From Marinobacter sediminum (GTDB taxonomy: Bacteria; Pseudomonadota; Gammaproteobacteria; Pseudomonadales; Oleiphilaceae), in the NCBI RefSeq assembly GCF_023657445.1, contig NZ_JAGTWY010000001.1, positions 2,728,001 to 2,792,000 on the forward strand: 64,000 nucleotides of DNA, read 5' to 3'. Shown here piece after piece: positions 52,621-61,999 of this stretch. Position numbers and translations under genes: made by a program. The notes under the pieces are model-generated. The model saw only the letters and a list, made by a program, of their open reading frames with translations. It was not told where the DNA came from and made no database searches. Numbering within the stretch: position 1 is the stretch's first letter; each line of letters opens with the position of its first letter.

Positions 52621-53079
52621 GTGGAAATAAAAACCTTTGAGGATCTCATCGACTGGACACGCCAGTTGCATGCTCATCTTGCCAAGTGCCTCCATGAATC
52701 GGCGACGAATAACAGCAATGAGCGGGCCGCAGCCCTTCTGGATTATGTCAGCAGTCATGAACACATGCTGGAAAAAGCGGTAGCCGAGTTCGAACGGCAG
52801 GCCGACCCCAAAGCCATGCGAACCCGGCTGTACGATTACGCCAATCACAAACCGATTGAAAGAAACCGCACCTGTGATACCCATTATGCGGAACTTGATT
52901 TCGAGGGCATTGAACGGGAAATCTTCGATTTTCACGACCAGGTCATGGACCTCTATGACGCGCTGATTGGCAAGGCCGAAATTCCCGAAGCGAAAACCCT
53001 ACTGGAAGATCTCAAGGCTCTCGAGGAGCATGAAGCAATGCGCCTGGCACGCCAGATTGGCCGGATGGACGACCTTTAA
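52621..53079 (+). CDS. Helical protein of unknown function (ferritin-like length)
   Basis: A 152-residue all-helical protein with His and Glu spaced along helices (WTRQLHAHLAKCLHES, YVSSHEHMLEKAVAEFE, FDFHDQVMDLYDALIGKAE, LKALEEHEAMRLARQ), reminiscent of hemerythrin or four-helix ferritin-like proteins. GTG start preceded by AGGAGC. No family firmly recognised; metal binding is a guess from the His/Glu pattern. Confidence 0.7.
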   Translation: MEIKTFEDLIDWTRQLHAHLAKCLHESATNNSNERAAALLDYVSSHEHMLEKAVAEFERQADPKAMRTRLYDYANHKPIERNRTCDTHYAELDFEGIEREIFDFHDQVMDLYDALIGKAEIPEAKTLLEDLKALEEHEAMRLARQIGRMDDL

Positions 53080-53222
53080 ACCCATGCGACCTAAGTCGTA
53101 GATGAGAGCGTTTTTCATTCCGTTAATGAATAATAGTTGCTACCTTGGTCTACGGTTAGGAGTTAACCCTTCCCCCGCAGGAAGGCGCTCTAAATACAAA
53201 AAAGAAAGAGGATAGAAGAGCA

Positions 53223-54299
53223 ATGAAAATCCGTTCTGTTCTTTCCGCGGCTGTGCTGGCAGTTGCGACAACGTTTGCCGCCACACAGGCGCTCGCTCAA
53301 GAAAACTTCACGCTCCGCCTTGCTGAAACCTGGGGCCCCAACTTCCCGATTTTCGGTGACGCCACGAAAAACATGGCTGCCATGGCCGAGAAAATGTCCG
53401 ATGGCCGCCTGAAAATCCGGATTGATTCCTCTAACAAGCACAAGGCCCCGCTGGGCGTCTTTGATATGGTCCGAGCCGGACAATATGACATGGGCCATTC
53501 CGCTTCCTACTACTGGAAAGGTAAAGTACCCAACACCCTGTTCTTTACCAGCATGCCCTTCGGCATGACCGCTCTTGAGCAGTACGCCTGGTTCTACTAT
53601 GGCGACGGCATGGAGCTGATGCAGGAAGTTTACGAGCCCTTAGGACTGAAGTCCTTCCCGGGCGGCAACACCGGCATCCAGATGGGCGGCTGGTTCCGCA
53701 AGGAAATCAAGTCTGTTGAGGATCTGCAGGGACTGAAGATGCGGATTCCCGGTTTCGCCGGTGAGGTCTTTGCCGAGGTGGGCGTAAGCCCGACCAATAT
53801 CGCGCCGGGTGAGCTTTACACCGCACTCGAGCGCAACACCATCGATGCTGTCGAGTGGGTAGGCCCGGCTCTGGACCTGCGTCTGGGTTTCCAGCAGATT
53901 GCTGACTACTACTACACCGGCTGGCACGAGCCTGCGACCGAGCTGCAGTTCCTGGTCAACCAGAAAGTCTGGGACAAGCTGCCGGCTGACCTGCAGGAAA
54001 TCCTGCGGATCTCCATGCGCACTGCAGCCTATGACATGCTGATCCAGTCGCAGCACGCGAACGCCAAGGCCTGGGCAAGCATCAAGGAAGAGTATCCGAA
54101 CGTTCAGATCAAGCAGTTCCCGGACGAAGTCTTCCAGACCATGTACGAGGCTAACAAGAAGTTGCTGAAAGAAGCGGCTGCCGGTGACGAGCTCGCGGCG
54201 AAAATTGTTGAGTCCCAGGAGAACTACCTGAAGGACTCACGCGCTTACACAGACATTTCCGAGCGCGCGTACCTCAACACGATGGCCGAAGTCGAGTAA
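53223..54299 (+). CDS. dctP: TRAP transporter solute-binding protein
   Basis: A 358-residue periplasmic protein with a signal peptide (VLSAAVLAVATTFAATQALAQ). The DctP fold is shown by LRLAETWGPNFPIFGDATKNMA, GWFRKEIKSVEDLQGLKMRIPGFAGEVFAEVGVSP (with the Arg that binds the carboxylate) and TALERNTIDAVEWVGPALD. It captures an organic acid for the following DctQM permease. A hairpin after it likely trims transcription, giving more binding protein than permease. Confidence 0.93.
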   Translation: MKIRSVLSAAVLAVATTFAATQALAQENFTLRLAETWGPNFPIFGDATKNMAAMAEKMSDGRLKIRIDSSNKHKAPLGVFDMVRAGQYDMGHSASYYWKGKVPNTLFFTSMPFGMTALEQYAWFYYGDGMELMQEVYEPLGLKSFPGGNTGIQMGGWFRKEIKSVEDLQGLKMRIPGFAGEVFAEVGVSPTNIAPGELYTALERNTIDAVEWVGPALDLRLGFQQIADYYYTGWHEPATELQFLVNQKVWDKLPADLQEILRISMRTAAYDMLIQSQHANAKAWASIKEEYPNVQIKQFPDEVFQTMYEANKKLLKEAAAGDELAAKIVESQENYLKDSRAYTDISERAYLNTMAEVE

Positions 54300-54318
54300 G
54301 ATATAGGCCCTTACGGAG

Positions 54319-54349
54319 CCGGGATCGCTCTCTGAGTGATCCCGGTTTT
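54319..54349 (+). terminator. Intra-operon terminator/attenuator after dctP
   Basis: CCGGGATCGCTC/GAGTGATCCCGG: a 12-bp stem with one G-U pair, 3-base loop, then TTTTG. It lies between dctP and dctQ. Confidence 0.8.
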
Positions 54350-54400
54350 GTTATTTATAGCATCTGAAAAATCGCCAATCCGCTTGGCGGAGGAATGTAA

Positions 54401-54946
54401 ATGCGGTGGATTATCAAACTGGATGACGGCCTCGCCCGACTGTCCAATCTCTGTGGCTGGGTTGCCTGTGCCGCCATGATACTTATGGCGGCCAACGTCT
54501 TTTACGACGTTTTGGCCCGCTACGCATTCAACGAAGTCTCAATCGGTATGCAGGAGATGGAATGGCACCTTTATTCGGTGGTCTTCCTGCTTGGTATTCC
54601 CTACGCGCTCCGCACGGATGGTCACGTGCGTGTGGATGTCTTCTACACAAACTGGAGCAGCAAGGCCAAAGCCTGGGTTAATCTTGCAGGTGCTGTTCTT
54701 TTCGTGATCCCGTTCGCCTACCTCATAGGCATCTATGGTTACGACTTTGCTCTTGATTCCTACAGCATGGGCGAAGGCAGCGGTGATCCCGGCGGTCTAC
54801 CCCATCGCTGGATCATTAAAGCGGTTATTCCCGTGACAGCATTCTTCATTGCCACCAGCGGCCTTGGCATGGTGACCTACGCCATTCGGGTAATGTCCGG
54901 CGAGAAAGACTACGAAGTGGAGCATAGCGGGGAGGGACTGGCATGA
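54401..54946 (+). CDS. dctQ: TRAP transporter small permease
   Basis: A 181-residue protein with four membrane helices (AAMILMAANVFYDVLARYAF, LYSVVFLLGIPYAL, VNLAGAVLFVIPFAYLIGIYGY, AVIPVTAFFIATSGLGMV) and the family motif FNEVSIGMQEMEWHL. It partners DctM; its stop overlaps the dctM start by four bases. Confidence 0.92.
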   Translation: MRWIIKLDDGLARLSNLCGWVACAAMILMAANVFYDVLARYAFNEVSIGMQEMEWHLYSVVFLLGIPYALRTDGHVRVDVFYTNWSSKAKAWVNLAGAVLFVIPFAYLIGIYGYDFALDSYSMGEGSGDPGGLPHRWIIKAVIPVTAFFIATSGLGMVTYAIRVMSGEKDYEVEHSGEGLA

Positions 54947-56238
54947 TCGGTTTAATCATGTTCGGGGCAGCGCTCTTCATGCTGATGCTGGGCTTCCCGG
55001 TTGCCTTTACCTTCGGTGGCGTCGCATTGTTCTTTGGTGTCTTCGCTGAAGGCATGGACCTGTTCGCATTCATGCCCTATCGCATCATGAGTGTGATGCA
55101 GAACACCGTTCTGATGGCGGTTCCCCTCTTTATATTCATGGGCGTCGTTCTCCAGCGCACAAAGCTGGCTGAACAACTGCTGACATCCATGGGCCGTCTG
55201 TTTGGTGGCCTACCGGGTGGTTTGGCAATCTCAACCATCCTGGTGGGTGCATTGCTGGCAGCGTCCACCGGGGTGGTAGGCGCCAGTGTTGTTGCCATGG
55301 GTCTGATTTCCCTGCCGGTAATGCTGGCGCACAAATATGACAAGCGCCTGGCCACGGGCAGCATCTGTGCGTCGGGGACTCTGGGACAGATCGTGCCACC
55401 GTCCATCATCCTGATCATTCTGGGTGATGTACTCGGCCTGCCGGTCGGCGACCTGTTCAGAGCAGCCGTCGGGCCCGGCGTTGTGCTGGTCGGCCTGTAC
55501 ATTATCTACATCCTGGTCATGACTCGCCTGAAACCGGAGACTGCCCCCCCTATGCCGGTGGATCCAAACCGGTCCCGCAAGCAGGAGATCGTATCCGCAC
55601 TGTTCGCCATTATTCCTCCGCTGGCTCTGATCGTTGTTGTTCTCGGGTCAATCTTTACCGGTATCGCCACACCCACCGAATCGTCGGCACTGGGTGGCGT
55701 TGGCGCAGTGGTTCTGGCAATCATCTATCGCCAGTTCTCGTTCAAGATGGTCTGGGACAGCTCCAAGGACACCGTCAAGGTGACCGCCATGGTGTTCGCG
55801 ATTCTGATCGGTGCAACCGCGTTCTCCATGGTGTTCAGCTATACTGGTGGCGACTATATCCTTGAGGATTGGCTGCATGCCCTACCAGGTGAGCAATGGG
55901 GCTTCATCATTCTGGCCATGCTGGTCATTCTGGTGCTGGGCTTCTTCATCGACTTTGTGGAAATTTCTTTCATCATCGTACCGATTCTGGCCCCGGTGGC
56001 AGAAGCCATGGGTATCAACATGCTCTGGTTTGCCATCCTGATCGCCATGAACCTGCAGACGAGCTTTTTGACGCCACCCTTTGGGTTCGCGCTCTTCTAC
56101 CTGAAAGGGGTGGCCCCACCGAATGTGAAAACAACGGATATCTACAAGGGCATCATCCCCTTTATTCTTATCCAGATACTGGTACTGGCACTGATCGTGA
56201 TTTTCCCCGAGTGGTTCGGGATGAGTTCCATGTACTGA
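54943..56238 (+). CDS. dctM: TRAP transporter large permease
   Basis: A 431-residue permease with about eleven to twelve helices. Motifs: VPLFIFMGVVLQRTKLAEQLL, ASTGVVGASVVAMGLISLPVM, CASGTLGQIVPPSIILIILGD and NLQTSFLTPPFGFALFYLKGVAPP. It forms the Na+-driven channel half of the DctPQM system. ATG overlaps the dctQ stop. Confidence 0.94.
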   Translation: MIGLIMFGAALFMLMLGFPVAFTFGGVALFFGVFAEGMDLFAFMPYRIMSVMQNTVLMAVPLFIFMGVVLQRTKLAEQLLTSMGRLFGGLPGGLAISTILVGALLAASTGVVGASVVAMGLISLPVMLAHKYDKRLATGSICASGTLGQIVPPSIILIILGDVLGLPVGDLFRAAVGPGVVLVGLYIIYILVMTRLKPETAPPMPVDPNRSRKQEIVSALFAIIPPLALIVVVLGSIFTGIATPTESSALGGVGAVVLAIIYRQFSFKMVWDSSKDTVKVTAMVFAILIGATAFSMVFSYTGGDYILEDWLHALPGEQWGFIILAMLVILVLGFFIDFVEISFIIVPILAPVAEAMGINMLWFAILIAMNLQTSFLTPPFGFALFYLKGVAPPNVKTTDIYKGIIPFILIQILVLALIVIFPEWFGMSSMY

Positions 56239-56246
56239 TACCTCTG

Positions 56247-56277
56247 AAAACCGGGCTCCCGAGCCCGGTTTTCTTTT
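56247..56277 (+). terminator. Terminator after the TRAP operon
   Basis: AAAACCGGGCTC/GAGCCCGGTTTT stem of 12 bp with a 2-base loop and a T-rich tail. Confidence 0.92.
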
Positions 56278-56484
56278 ATTCCGCTCCCTCCCCTCTCCTT
56301 CCGGTTCACGCCATGAAGGCCATAGTGATCCTCAATAACCCGGCCACCTGACAAAAGCCAATCGTTTCCTATACTGAACAAATAATCCGCAATGATCAGA
56401 TCAGCATTCGGGACAAGCACTGACGCAAAGGCGTCATCAGAAACGGTGGCGTTGGGGTCAAGGAAAACAGGGAGAGCAGGATCC

Positions 56485-57798
56485 ATGAATCAGAGTACTG
56501 CCCAGAAATCCGAGCAGGCAGAACGTGAACAAAAACCTCACGTGCTGACATTACCGCTTGAACAGACCCAGGCAAACAGAGCCCCGCATAGTTACGAACG
56601 GTGGCTGATTGCCAAGCTGATGAGAATGGCGGGCTCACCACCCGTGCGGTTTCAATTGTGGAATGATGAAGTAATTGATCTGGGGAACCAGGAAGCGAGG
56701 TTCACCATACACCTGATGGATCCAAAGGCTCTCTATACACTGGTCACCAACCCAAACCTTGCCTTCGGCGACCTTTACAGCGCCGGAAGACTTGAGGTGG
56801 ATGGCGAACTGCCCGACCTCATGGAAGCCCTGTATCGGAGCGTTCACAGGGCGCGTCAAAAATGGCCCAAGTGGCTGGATGCCTTGTGGCGCAATCCCAA
56901 TCCACGCTCTACCGGAATTTTGGAGGCCAAGGAGAATATTCACCACCATTACGATCTGGGCAATGAGTTTTACCAGCTTTGGCTGGACCATGCCGCCATG
57001 CAATACACCTGCGCCTATTACGAGCAGCCGGAACTCACGCTCGAACAGGCCCAGCTTGCCAAGCTCGAGCACGTGTGTCGCAAGCTCAGGTTAAGACCGG
57101 GCATGACAGTGGTCGAGGCGGGCTGTGGCTGGGGAGGACTCGCCAGGTACATGGCCCGAAACTATGGAGTAAATGTCGACTCGTACAATATCTCAAAGGA
57201 ACAGCTCACCTTCGCCCGGGAGCAGGCCCGCAAGGAGAAGCTGGAACACCTTATAAATTACGTCGAGGACGACTACCGCAATATAGAAGGCCAATACGAT
57301 GCCTTTGTTTCCATTGGCATGCTTGAGCACGTAGGCAAGCAGAACTTCCAGACGTTATCAGAGCTGATCAAGCGAAGCCTGAAACCTGACGGCATAGCCC
57401 TCTTGCACAGCATCGGCCGTAATCGCCCCATGCTGATGAATGCCTGGATTGAAAAACGGATTTTCCCCGGGGCCTATCCGCCCAGCATCGGAGAGTTCAT
57501 GGAAATCTGTGAGCACGGCGACTTCTCCGTACTGGATGTCGAAAACCTGCGGCTGCACTATGCCCAGACGCTGACCCACTGGATGGAACGCTTCAACCGG
57601 AATGAAGACAAGGTCTCGGAGATGTACGACGATCACTTCACCCGTGCCTGGCGCATGTATCTGGCGGGCTCAATTGCGGCGTTCAGGGCCGGTTCGTTGC
57701 AGCTGTTCCAGGTGGTGTTTACTCACGGGGACAATAACCAGCTGCCGCAGAGCCGTCAGGATCTTTATGCATTTCCCGCAGCACCAGAGGATATCTGA
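56485..57798 (+). CDS. Cyclopropane-fatty-acyl-phospholipid synthase family methyltransferase
   Basis: A 437-residue enzyme with an N-terminal lipid-binding region and a class I methyltransferase domain: NIHHHYDLGNEFYQLWLD, MQYTCAYYEQPELTLEQAQ, VVEAGCGWGGLARYMA (SAM loop) and FDAFVSIGMLEHVG. Such enzymes add a methylene (or methyl) to unsaturated acyl chains in phospholipids. ATG 56485 is used; the longer frame adds a low-complexity extension. The following flavoprotein gene overlaps its stop by one base, suggesting the two act on the same lipid. Confidence 0.88.
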   Translation: MNQSTAQKSEQAEREQKPHVLTLPLEQTQANRAPHSYERWLIAKLMRMAGSPPVRFQLWNDEVIDLGNQEARFTIHLMDPKALYTLVTNPNLAFGDLYSAGRLEVDGELPDLMEALYRSVHRARQKWPKWLDALWRNPNPRSTGILEAKENIHHHYDLGNEFYQLWLDHAAMQYTCAYYEQPELTLEQAQLAKLEHVCRKLRLRPGMTVVEAGCGWGGLARYMARNYGVNVDSYNISKEQLTFAREQARKEKLEHLINYVEDDYRNIEGQYDAFVSIGMLEHVGKQNFQTLSELIKRSLKPDGIALLHSIGRNRPMLMNAWIEKRIFPGAYPPSIGEFMEICEHGDFSVLDVENLRLHYAQTLTHWMERFNRNEDKVSEMYDDHFTRAWRMYLAGSIAAFRAGSLQLFQVVFTHGDNNQLPQSRQDLYAFPAAPEDI

Positions 57799-58922
57799 TG
57801 GATTACTACGACCTGATCATTGTCGGCGCGGGTCCGGCCGGCTCGACTCTGGCAAACGCACTAAGCAACAGCGGCAAGCGTATTCTGATCATCGACAAGC
57901 AGGACTTTCCCCGGGACAAAACCTGCGCCGGCTGGGTTACACCGGCGGTGATGCAGACGTTAGGCATTGATCTCGAAGATTACGGCAATGGCCGCACGCT
58001 GCAGCCTATTCGCCGCTTCCGCATTGGAATGATGGGACAGTCCGCGGTGGAAAACGACCATGGCGATGTTGTGAGCTATGGCATCCGACGCTGCGAATTT
58101 GACACCTACTTGCTTGACCGTGTCCAGTTCCCGAAAAAACTCTCCACCCCCGTCAAGTCCATTGTCCGAAAAGACGGCAACTGGGTAGTCAATGATACCT
58201 GGGAAGCGCCACTTGTCGTCGGGGCCGGCGGGCATTTCTGCCCGGTCGCCCGGCTTTTGGGTGATGGTCCCGGCAGTCATGAAACCATCGTCGCTGCCAA
58301 GGAAGTGGAGTTTGAAATGACACCGGAACAGGCGGAAGCCTGCCAGGCTCGCGGTGATACGCCCGAACTGTGGTTTTGCCGTGATCTGAAAGGCTATGCC
58401 TGGGTATTTCGCAAGGGCAACTATCTCAACATCGGGCTCGGCCGGGAAGACAATCATAAACTGACCGGGCACTTGCAGGACTTTGTTGACGAAATGAAGG
58501 CCTCTGGCCGAATCCCCTCCGACCTGCCGGGCCGGTTCAAGGGGCATGCTTACCTGCTATACGCTCATGCAGAACGCCCTTTGGTGGATGATGGTGTCCT
58601 TCTGATCGGTGATTCTGCCGGGCTCGCCTACACCCAGAGCGGTGAAGGTATCCGCCCGGCCATTGAGTCCGCACTTATGGCGGCAGATGTCATACGGAAG
58701 GTATCGGACTACTCCGCGTCAGCCTTGCAAATATACGGCGATGCCGTTGCTGAGCGATTTGGCAACCGGGCAGCCGACACAGAACAGGGCTGGCAGCTGC
58801 CAGACTGGGTCAAGATGCCACTGGCCAGCACCTTGATGCGCTCACACTGGTTTACCAGGAAGGTGGTGACCGAGAAGTGGTTCCTGCACCAGGAGATTCC
58901 TCCTCTAGAGGTGGCTGTGTAA
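57798..58922 (+). CDS. Geranylgeranyl-reductase-family FAD oxidoreductase
   Basis: A 374-residue flavoprotein: FAD motif DLIIVGAGPAGSTLANALSNSG, DKQDFPRDKTCAGWVTP (Cys near the flavin, as in this family), RRCEFDTYLLDR and LLIGDSAGLAYTQSGEGIRPAIESA. Family members reduce isoprenoid or other lipid double bonds or act as hydroxylases. ATG overlaps the cyclopropane-synthase-like stop, so the pair is translationally coupled; a joint lipid modification is inferred. Confidence 0.85.
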   Translation: MDYYDLIIVGAGPAGSTLANALSNSGKRILIIDKQDFPRDKTCAGWVTPAVMQTLGIDLEDYGNGRTLQPIRRFRIGMMGQSAVENDHGDVVSYGIRRCEFDTYLLDRVQFPKKLSTPVKSIVRKDGNWVVNDTWEAPLVVGAGGHFCPVARLLGDGPGSHETIVAAKEVEFEMTPEQAEACQARGDTPELWFCRDLKGYAWVFRKGNYLNIGLGREDNHKLTGHLQDFVDEMKASGRIPSDLPGRFKGHAYLLYAHAERPLVDDGVLLIGDSAGLAYTQSGEGIRPAIESALMAADVIRKVSDYSASALQIYGDAVAERFGNRAADTEQGWQLPDWVKMPLASTLMRSHWFTRKVVTEKWFLHQEIPPLEVAV

Positions 58923-58956
58923 TCCAGGTGCCGAATGCAGGTGTGACACAATAAAA

Positions 58957-58980
58957 AAGGGCGGCTAACTGGCCGCCCTT
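58957..58980. terminator. Bidirectional terminator between the flavoprotein gene and dps
   Basis: AAGGGCGGC/GCCGCCCTT stem with a 6-base loop. The minus strand has six T after the stem, suited to dps; the plus strand has three. Confidence 0.82.
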
Positions 58981-58996
58981 TGAACTCAAACCTCAA

Positions 58997-59470
58997 TTAA
59001 TGACCGAGGTAGCTTCTGTACATCCACACGGTTTTTTCTTGCTGGGAAATATAGTCGCTCATCAGGGATACCGTACCCTCGTCCTCGGCATCACCCGCCA
59101 GGCTCAGCAGGTCGCGCTGTTTGCCGATCAGCTTGGCAAAGCTTTCCACGATGTTTTCCATCGCTTCCTTACCGTCAGACACATCTTTCCGCTCAGGGAT
59201 TTCTGACCGGTCAATGTACGTACTGTAAGCATGGGCCGGACGATGACCAAGGGTCAGGACCCGCTCTGCAACCTCGTCAATCTTGAGCAACAGGTCGTCG
59301 TACAATTCCTCGAACTTGACGTGTAATTCAAAAAAATTATCGCCCTTGATGTTCCAATGGTAACCACGAACGTTCATATAGAAGATCTGGTAATTGGACA
59401 GCAAGTCATTCAGGGAATCAGCCAGCTTTTCTGTCTTTTCCGTGTCCAAACCAATGAAGTTCTTACCCAT
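58997..59470 (-). CDS. dps: Dps-family DNA-binding ferritin
   Basis: A 157-residue mini-ferritin. The ferroxidase ligands are visible: His in FYMNVRGYHWNIKGDNFF, and Asp/Glu in ELYDDLLLKIDEVAERVLTLG. It oxidises Fe(II) with peroxide and stores iron in a dodecamer. The N-terminus is short, with few Lys, so DNA binding may be weak. The 217 bases upstream (59471-59687) hold its promoter; no OxyR site was recognised. Confidence 0.92.
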   Translation of the reverse strand: MGKNFIGLDTEKTEKLADSLNDLLSNYQIFYMNVRGYHWNIKGDNFFELHVKFEELYDDLLLKIDEVAERVLTLGHRPAHAYSTYIDRSEIPERKDVSDGKEAMENIVESFAKLIGKQRDLLSLAGDAEDEGTVSLMSDYISQQEKTVWMYRSYLGH

Positions 59471-59687
59471 AACATGTCTCCTTGACGGTTGTCCGTCGAC
59501 GTGAACTTCATGACAAATTAACGCAACAATTTGAATTCTGTGAAGTTTAGTTCGTCAATACAGGTGATAGCGGCATTTAATTCAGAAACCTCTCACGACA
59601 CAGAAACCGGCCGAAAACCATAAGAACAAAGGCGACCAACTCGGTTTTGACACACCTCTTTCATGACAATGATCTTGGCATGTCAGG

Positions 59688-61142
59688 CTAAACCCCCGGT
59701 CCGCACTCGAGGCATCCGTCTGCCGGTTCCGGCCCTATGCTCAGGTTTCGGTTGAGTTGCTTCAGCGCAGTCCGCAAACCCTCCTCAATCACCGGATGGT
59801 AAAACGGCATCTCCAGCATCTCACTGACCGTCAACCGACGCTGGGCCGACCAGGCCAGCAGGTGAGCAATGTGTTCTGCCGCAGGTCCAAACATTTCGGC
59901 TCCCATGAACAGTCCACTCCCGTGTTCACCATAAACCCTCAGCAACCCCTCATTTTTGCCGATGACCCGGCTCCGGCCCTGATCTGCAAAGGAGACTTCA
60001 CCCACGGCGAAACAACCGCGGCACTGCTCATTGACCTGATCAATCGTCAGACCTACCGAGGCAATCTGTGGATCGGTAAACACTACCGATAGCGGAGTCT
60101 TGCGCAGCCCGGTTCGCACATCCGGGTAGGCTGCCGCATTGTCGCCGGCGATGCGGCCCTCATCTGCGGCCTCGTGCAGCAGAGGCAGGGCACTGTTGGC
60201 ATCACCAGCAATGAAGATATGACTATCCCCACAGCGCAGGGTATGAGGGTCGAATAACGGCATACCTTTTTCATCGAGTTCAATATCCGCATTCTGAATA
60301 TCCAGACCATCAACATTTGGCCGACGCCCCGTCGCAGCCAACAGGTAATCAAAGGTTTCGGTGACCTGCCCCTCAACAGGGTCAATAAACGTCACGCTGA
60401 CACCATCGTCCGTTCGCCCCACGTGCTTGACGTCCGCATCCGGATCTAACGGAAACTCACGATTAAATGCCTTGAGCGCACAGTCCCGGATAGACTCGTC
60501 CCTGATTGGACCAACAGCACCACCGACACCAAACATCCTCACACGCACGCCAAGCCGGCTCAGTGCCTGCCCCAACTCCAGGCCAATGACCCCGGGGCCA
60601 AACACCGCCACTGACTCCGGCAGATCCTGCCATTCAAACAGATCATCGTTCACAACCAACCGGTCCCTCGCCTCTTTGAGAAACCGGGGGATATTCGGAC
60701 GGGAGCCAGTTGCTATGATGATTCGCTTTGCTTCGACTTCCATGGCCTGACCGTTTGCAGTCTTCACGATCAGCAGGTGCGGACCTGCAAACCGGGCATG
60801 GCCGAGGATCCGGTGGGACTCGGGAAAACCTTCCACGGATTTGATGACAGAACCAACAAAACGGTCACGCTCCTTTCGAACCCGCGCCAAAACCGCCTTA
60901 CCGTCTATGGAGATGTCACGGGCGGTGACACCGAATAACGGCCCCAGTTCCATCTGGTGGGCATTTTCCGCCGCTGCGATCAGGAGCTTGCTCGGCATGC
61001 AGCCTACCCGGGCGCAAGTGGTTCCGTATTGCTCCCCCTCGATCAGGACCACCCGGTCAGTGGTCTTGCGGGCGCGCTGGTACGCCACCATGCCGGCGGT
61101 GCCGGCACCAATAATGGCGACATCAACCTCTCGCTTCTCCAT
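59688..61142 (-). CDS. Dihydrolipoyl-dehydrogenase-like pyridine nucleotide-disulfide oxidoreductase
   Basis: A 484-residue flavoenzyme: FAD motif VAIIGAGTAGMVAYQRARK, redox CARVGC in GTTCARVGCMPSKLL, NAD region VAVFGPGVIGLELGQALSRLG, second FAD motif HIFIAGDANSALPLLHEA, and the catalytic His-Glu in MPFYHPVIEEGLRTAL. It is a stand-alone paralogue, not next to pyruvate or oxoglutarate dehydrogenase genes. The C-terminal tail has two extra Cys (DGCLECGPGV), as if for a second redox pair or metal. Confidence 0.87.
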   Translation of the reverse strand: MEKREVDVAIIGAGTAGMVAYQRARKTTDRVVLIEGEQYGTTCARVGCMPSKLLIAAAENAHQMELGPLFGVTARDISIDGKAVLARVRKERDRFVGSVIKSVEGFPESHRILGHARFAGPHLLIVKTANGQAMEVEAKRIIIATGSRPNIPRFLKEARDRLVVNDDLFEWQDLPESVAVFGPGVIGLELGQALSRLGVRVRMFGVGGAVGPIRDESIRDCALKAFNREFPLDPDADVKHVGRTDDGVSVTFIDPVEGQVTETFDYLLAATGRRPNVDGLDIQNADIELDEKGMPLFDPHTLRCGDSHIFIAGDANSALPLLHEAADEGRIAGDNAAAYPDVRTGLRKTPLSVVFTDPQIASVGLTIDQVNEQCRGCFAVGEVSFADQGRSRVIGKNEGLLRVYGEHGSGLFMGAEMFGPAAEHIAHLLAWSAQRRLTVSEMLEMPFYHPVIEEGLRTALKQLNRNLSIGPEPADGCLECGPGV

Positions 61143-61288
61143 AAACGCTTCTCCTCTGAATGGCTATTGCTGCAGGACAGCCTGATGATTCTCTATCCGA
61201 TCTCACCAGTATAGAGGTACCGACACGACGCTGTGATACCTGTCACCACAGGAAGAAAGGGGAAATCAGTGCTCAATTGGCTTAACCT

Positions 61289-61999
61289 ATGCCCTCCGGG
61301 ATAACAAAAAAACAGGGGGAACCAGAGTTGCAGAACTATTGGCCGGAATTTCTGACCGTGGCCGTGGTCCATCTGCTGGCCGTTGCCAGCCCGGGACCTG
61401 ACTTTGCGGTGATGCTCAGGCAGGCACTCTGTCAGAGCCGAAAGAATGCTCTATTGACTGCTCTCGGTGTGGGTATTGGCATTCTCGTGCATGTGGGTTA
61501 CTCACTGCTCGGTATCGGGCTTGTCATCCAGCAGTCCGTCTGGCTCTTCAACCTCCTGAAAATGGTAGGTGCGCTTTATCTGACCTGGACTGCCCTGCAA
61601 TGTCTGCGCGCACGAGCCAGTGACATCGAGGTGCAAACAGGTCCTCGTGTGTCACAATCCGGGTTCGCCGCCGTGCGACTGGGTTTTCTCACCAACGCTT
61701 TGAACCCCAAGGCGACACTGTTTTTCGTATCGTTATTCTCCGTGGTCATCAGCCCTGGCACCCCCATTGAACTGCAAGCCGGGTACGGCATTTATATGGC
61801 GACAGCAACAGCGCTGTGGTTTGCACTGGTAGCGGTGTTTTTCACGCTACCGGGCGTCCGCCGGGGCTTCAGCCGGTTTGGGCACTGGCTTGACCGTCTC
61901 ATGGGCGGCGTGCTTCTGTTGCTGGCCGGTCAGCTCCTGCTATCTACAGTGAGCGGATCAGAGCCTCCGTCTGGGCCCACCCCAGGCATGGATCGGTAA
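61289..61999 (+). CDS. LysE/RhtB-family amino-acid exporter
   Basis: A six-helix exporter of 236 residues from this ATG: LTVAVVHLLAVASPGPDFAVMLRQAL is the family signature, followed by GVGIGILVHVGYSLLGIGL and LGFLTNALNPKATLFFVSLF. The substrate is unknown. TTG 61328 (giving QNYWPEFLTV at the front) is a serious alternative start, since it matches the family N-terminus and has AGGGGGA upstream. The 3' end overlaps the convergent DAHP synthase end by about 56 bases. Confidence 0.85.
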   Translation: MPSGITKKQGEPELQNYWPEFLTVAVVHLLAVASPGPDFAVMLRQALCQSRKNALLTALGVGIGILVHVGYSLLGIGLVIQQSVWLFNLLKMVGALYLTWTALQCLRARASDIEVQTGPRVSQSGFAAVRLGFLTNALNPKATLFFVSLFSVVISPGTPIELQAGYGIYMATATALWFALVAVFFTLPGVRRGFSRFGHWLDRLMGGVLLLLAGQLLLSTVSGSEPPSGPTPGMDR

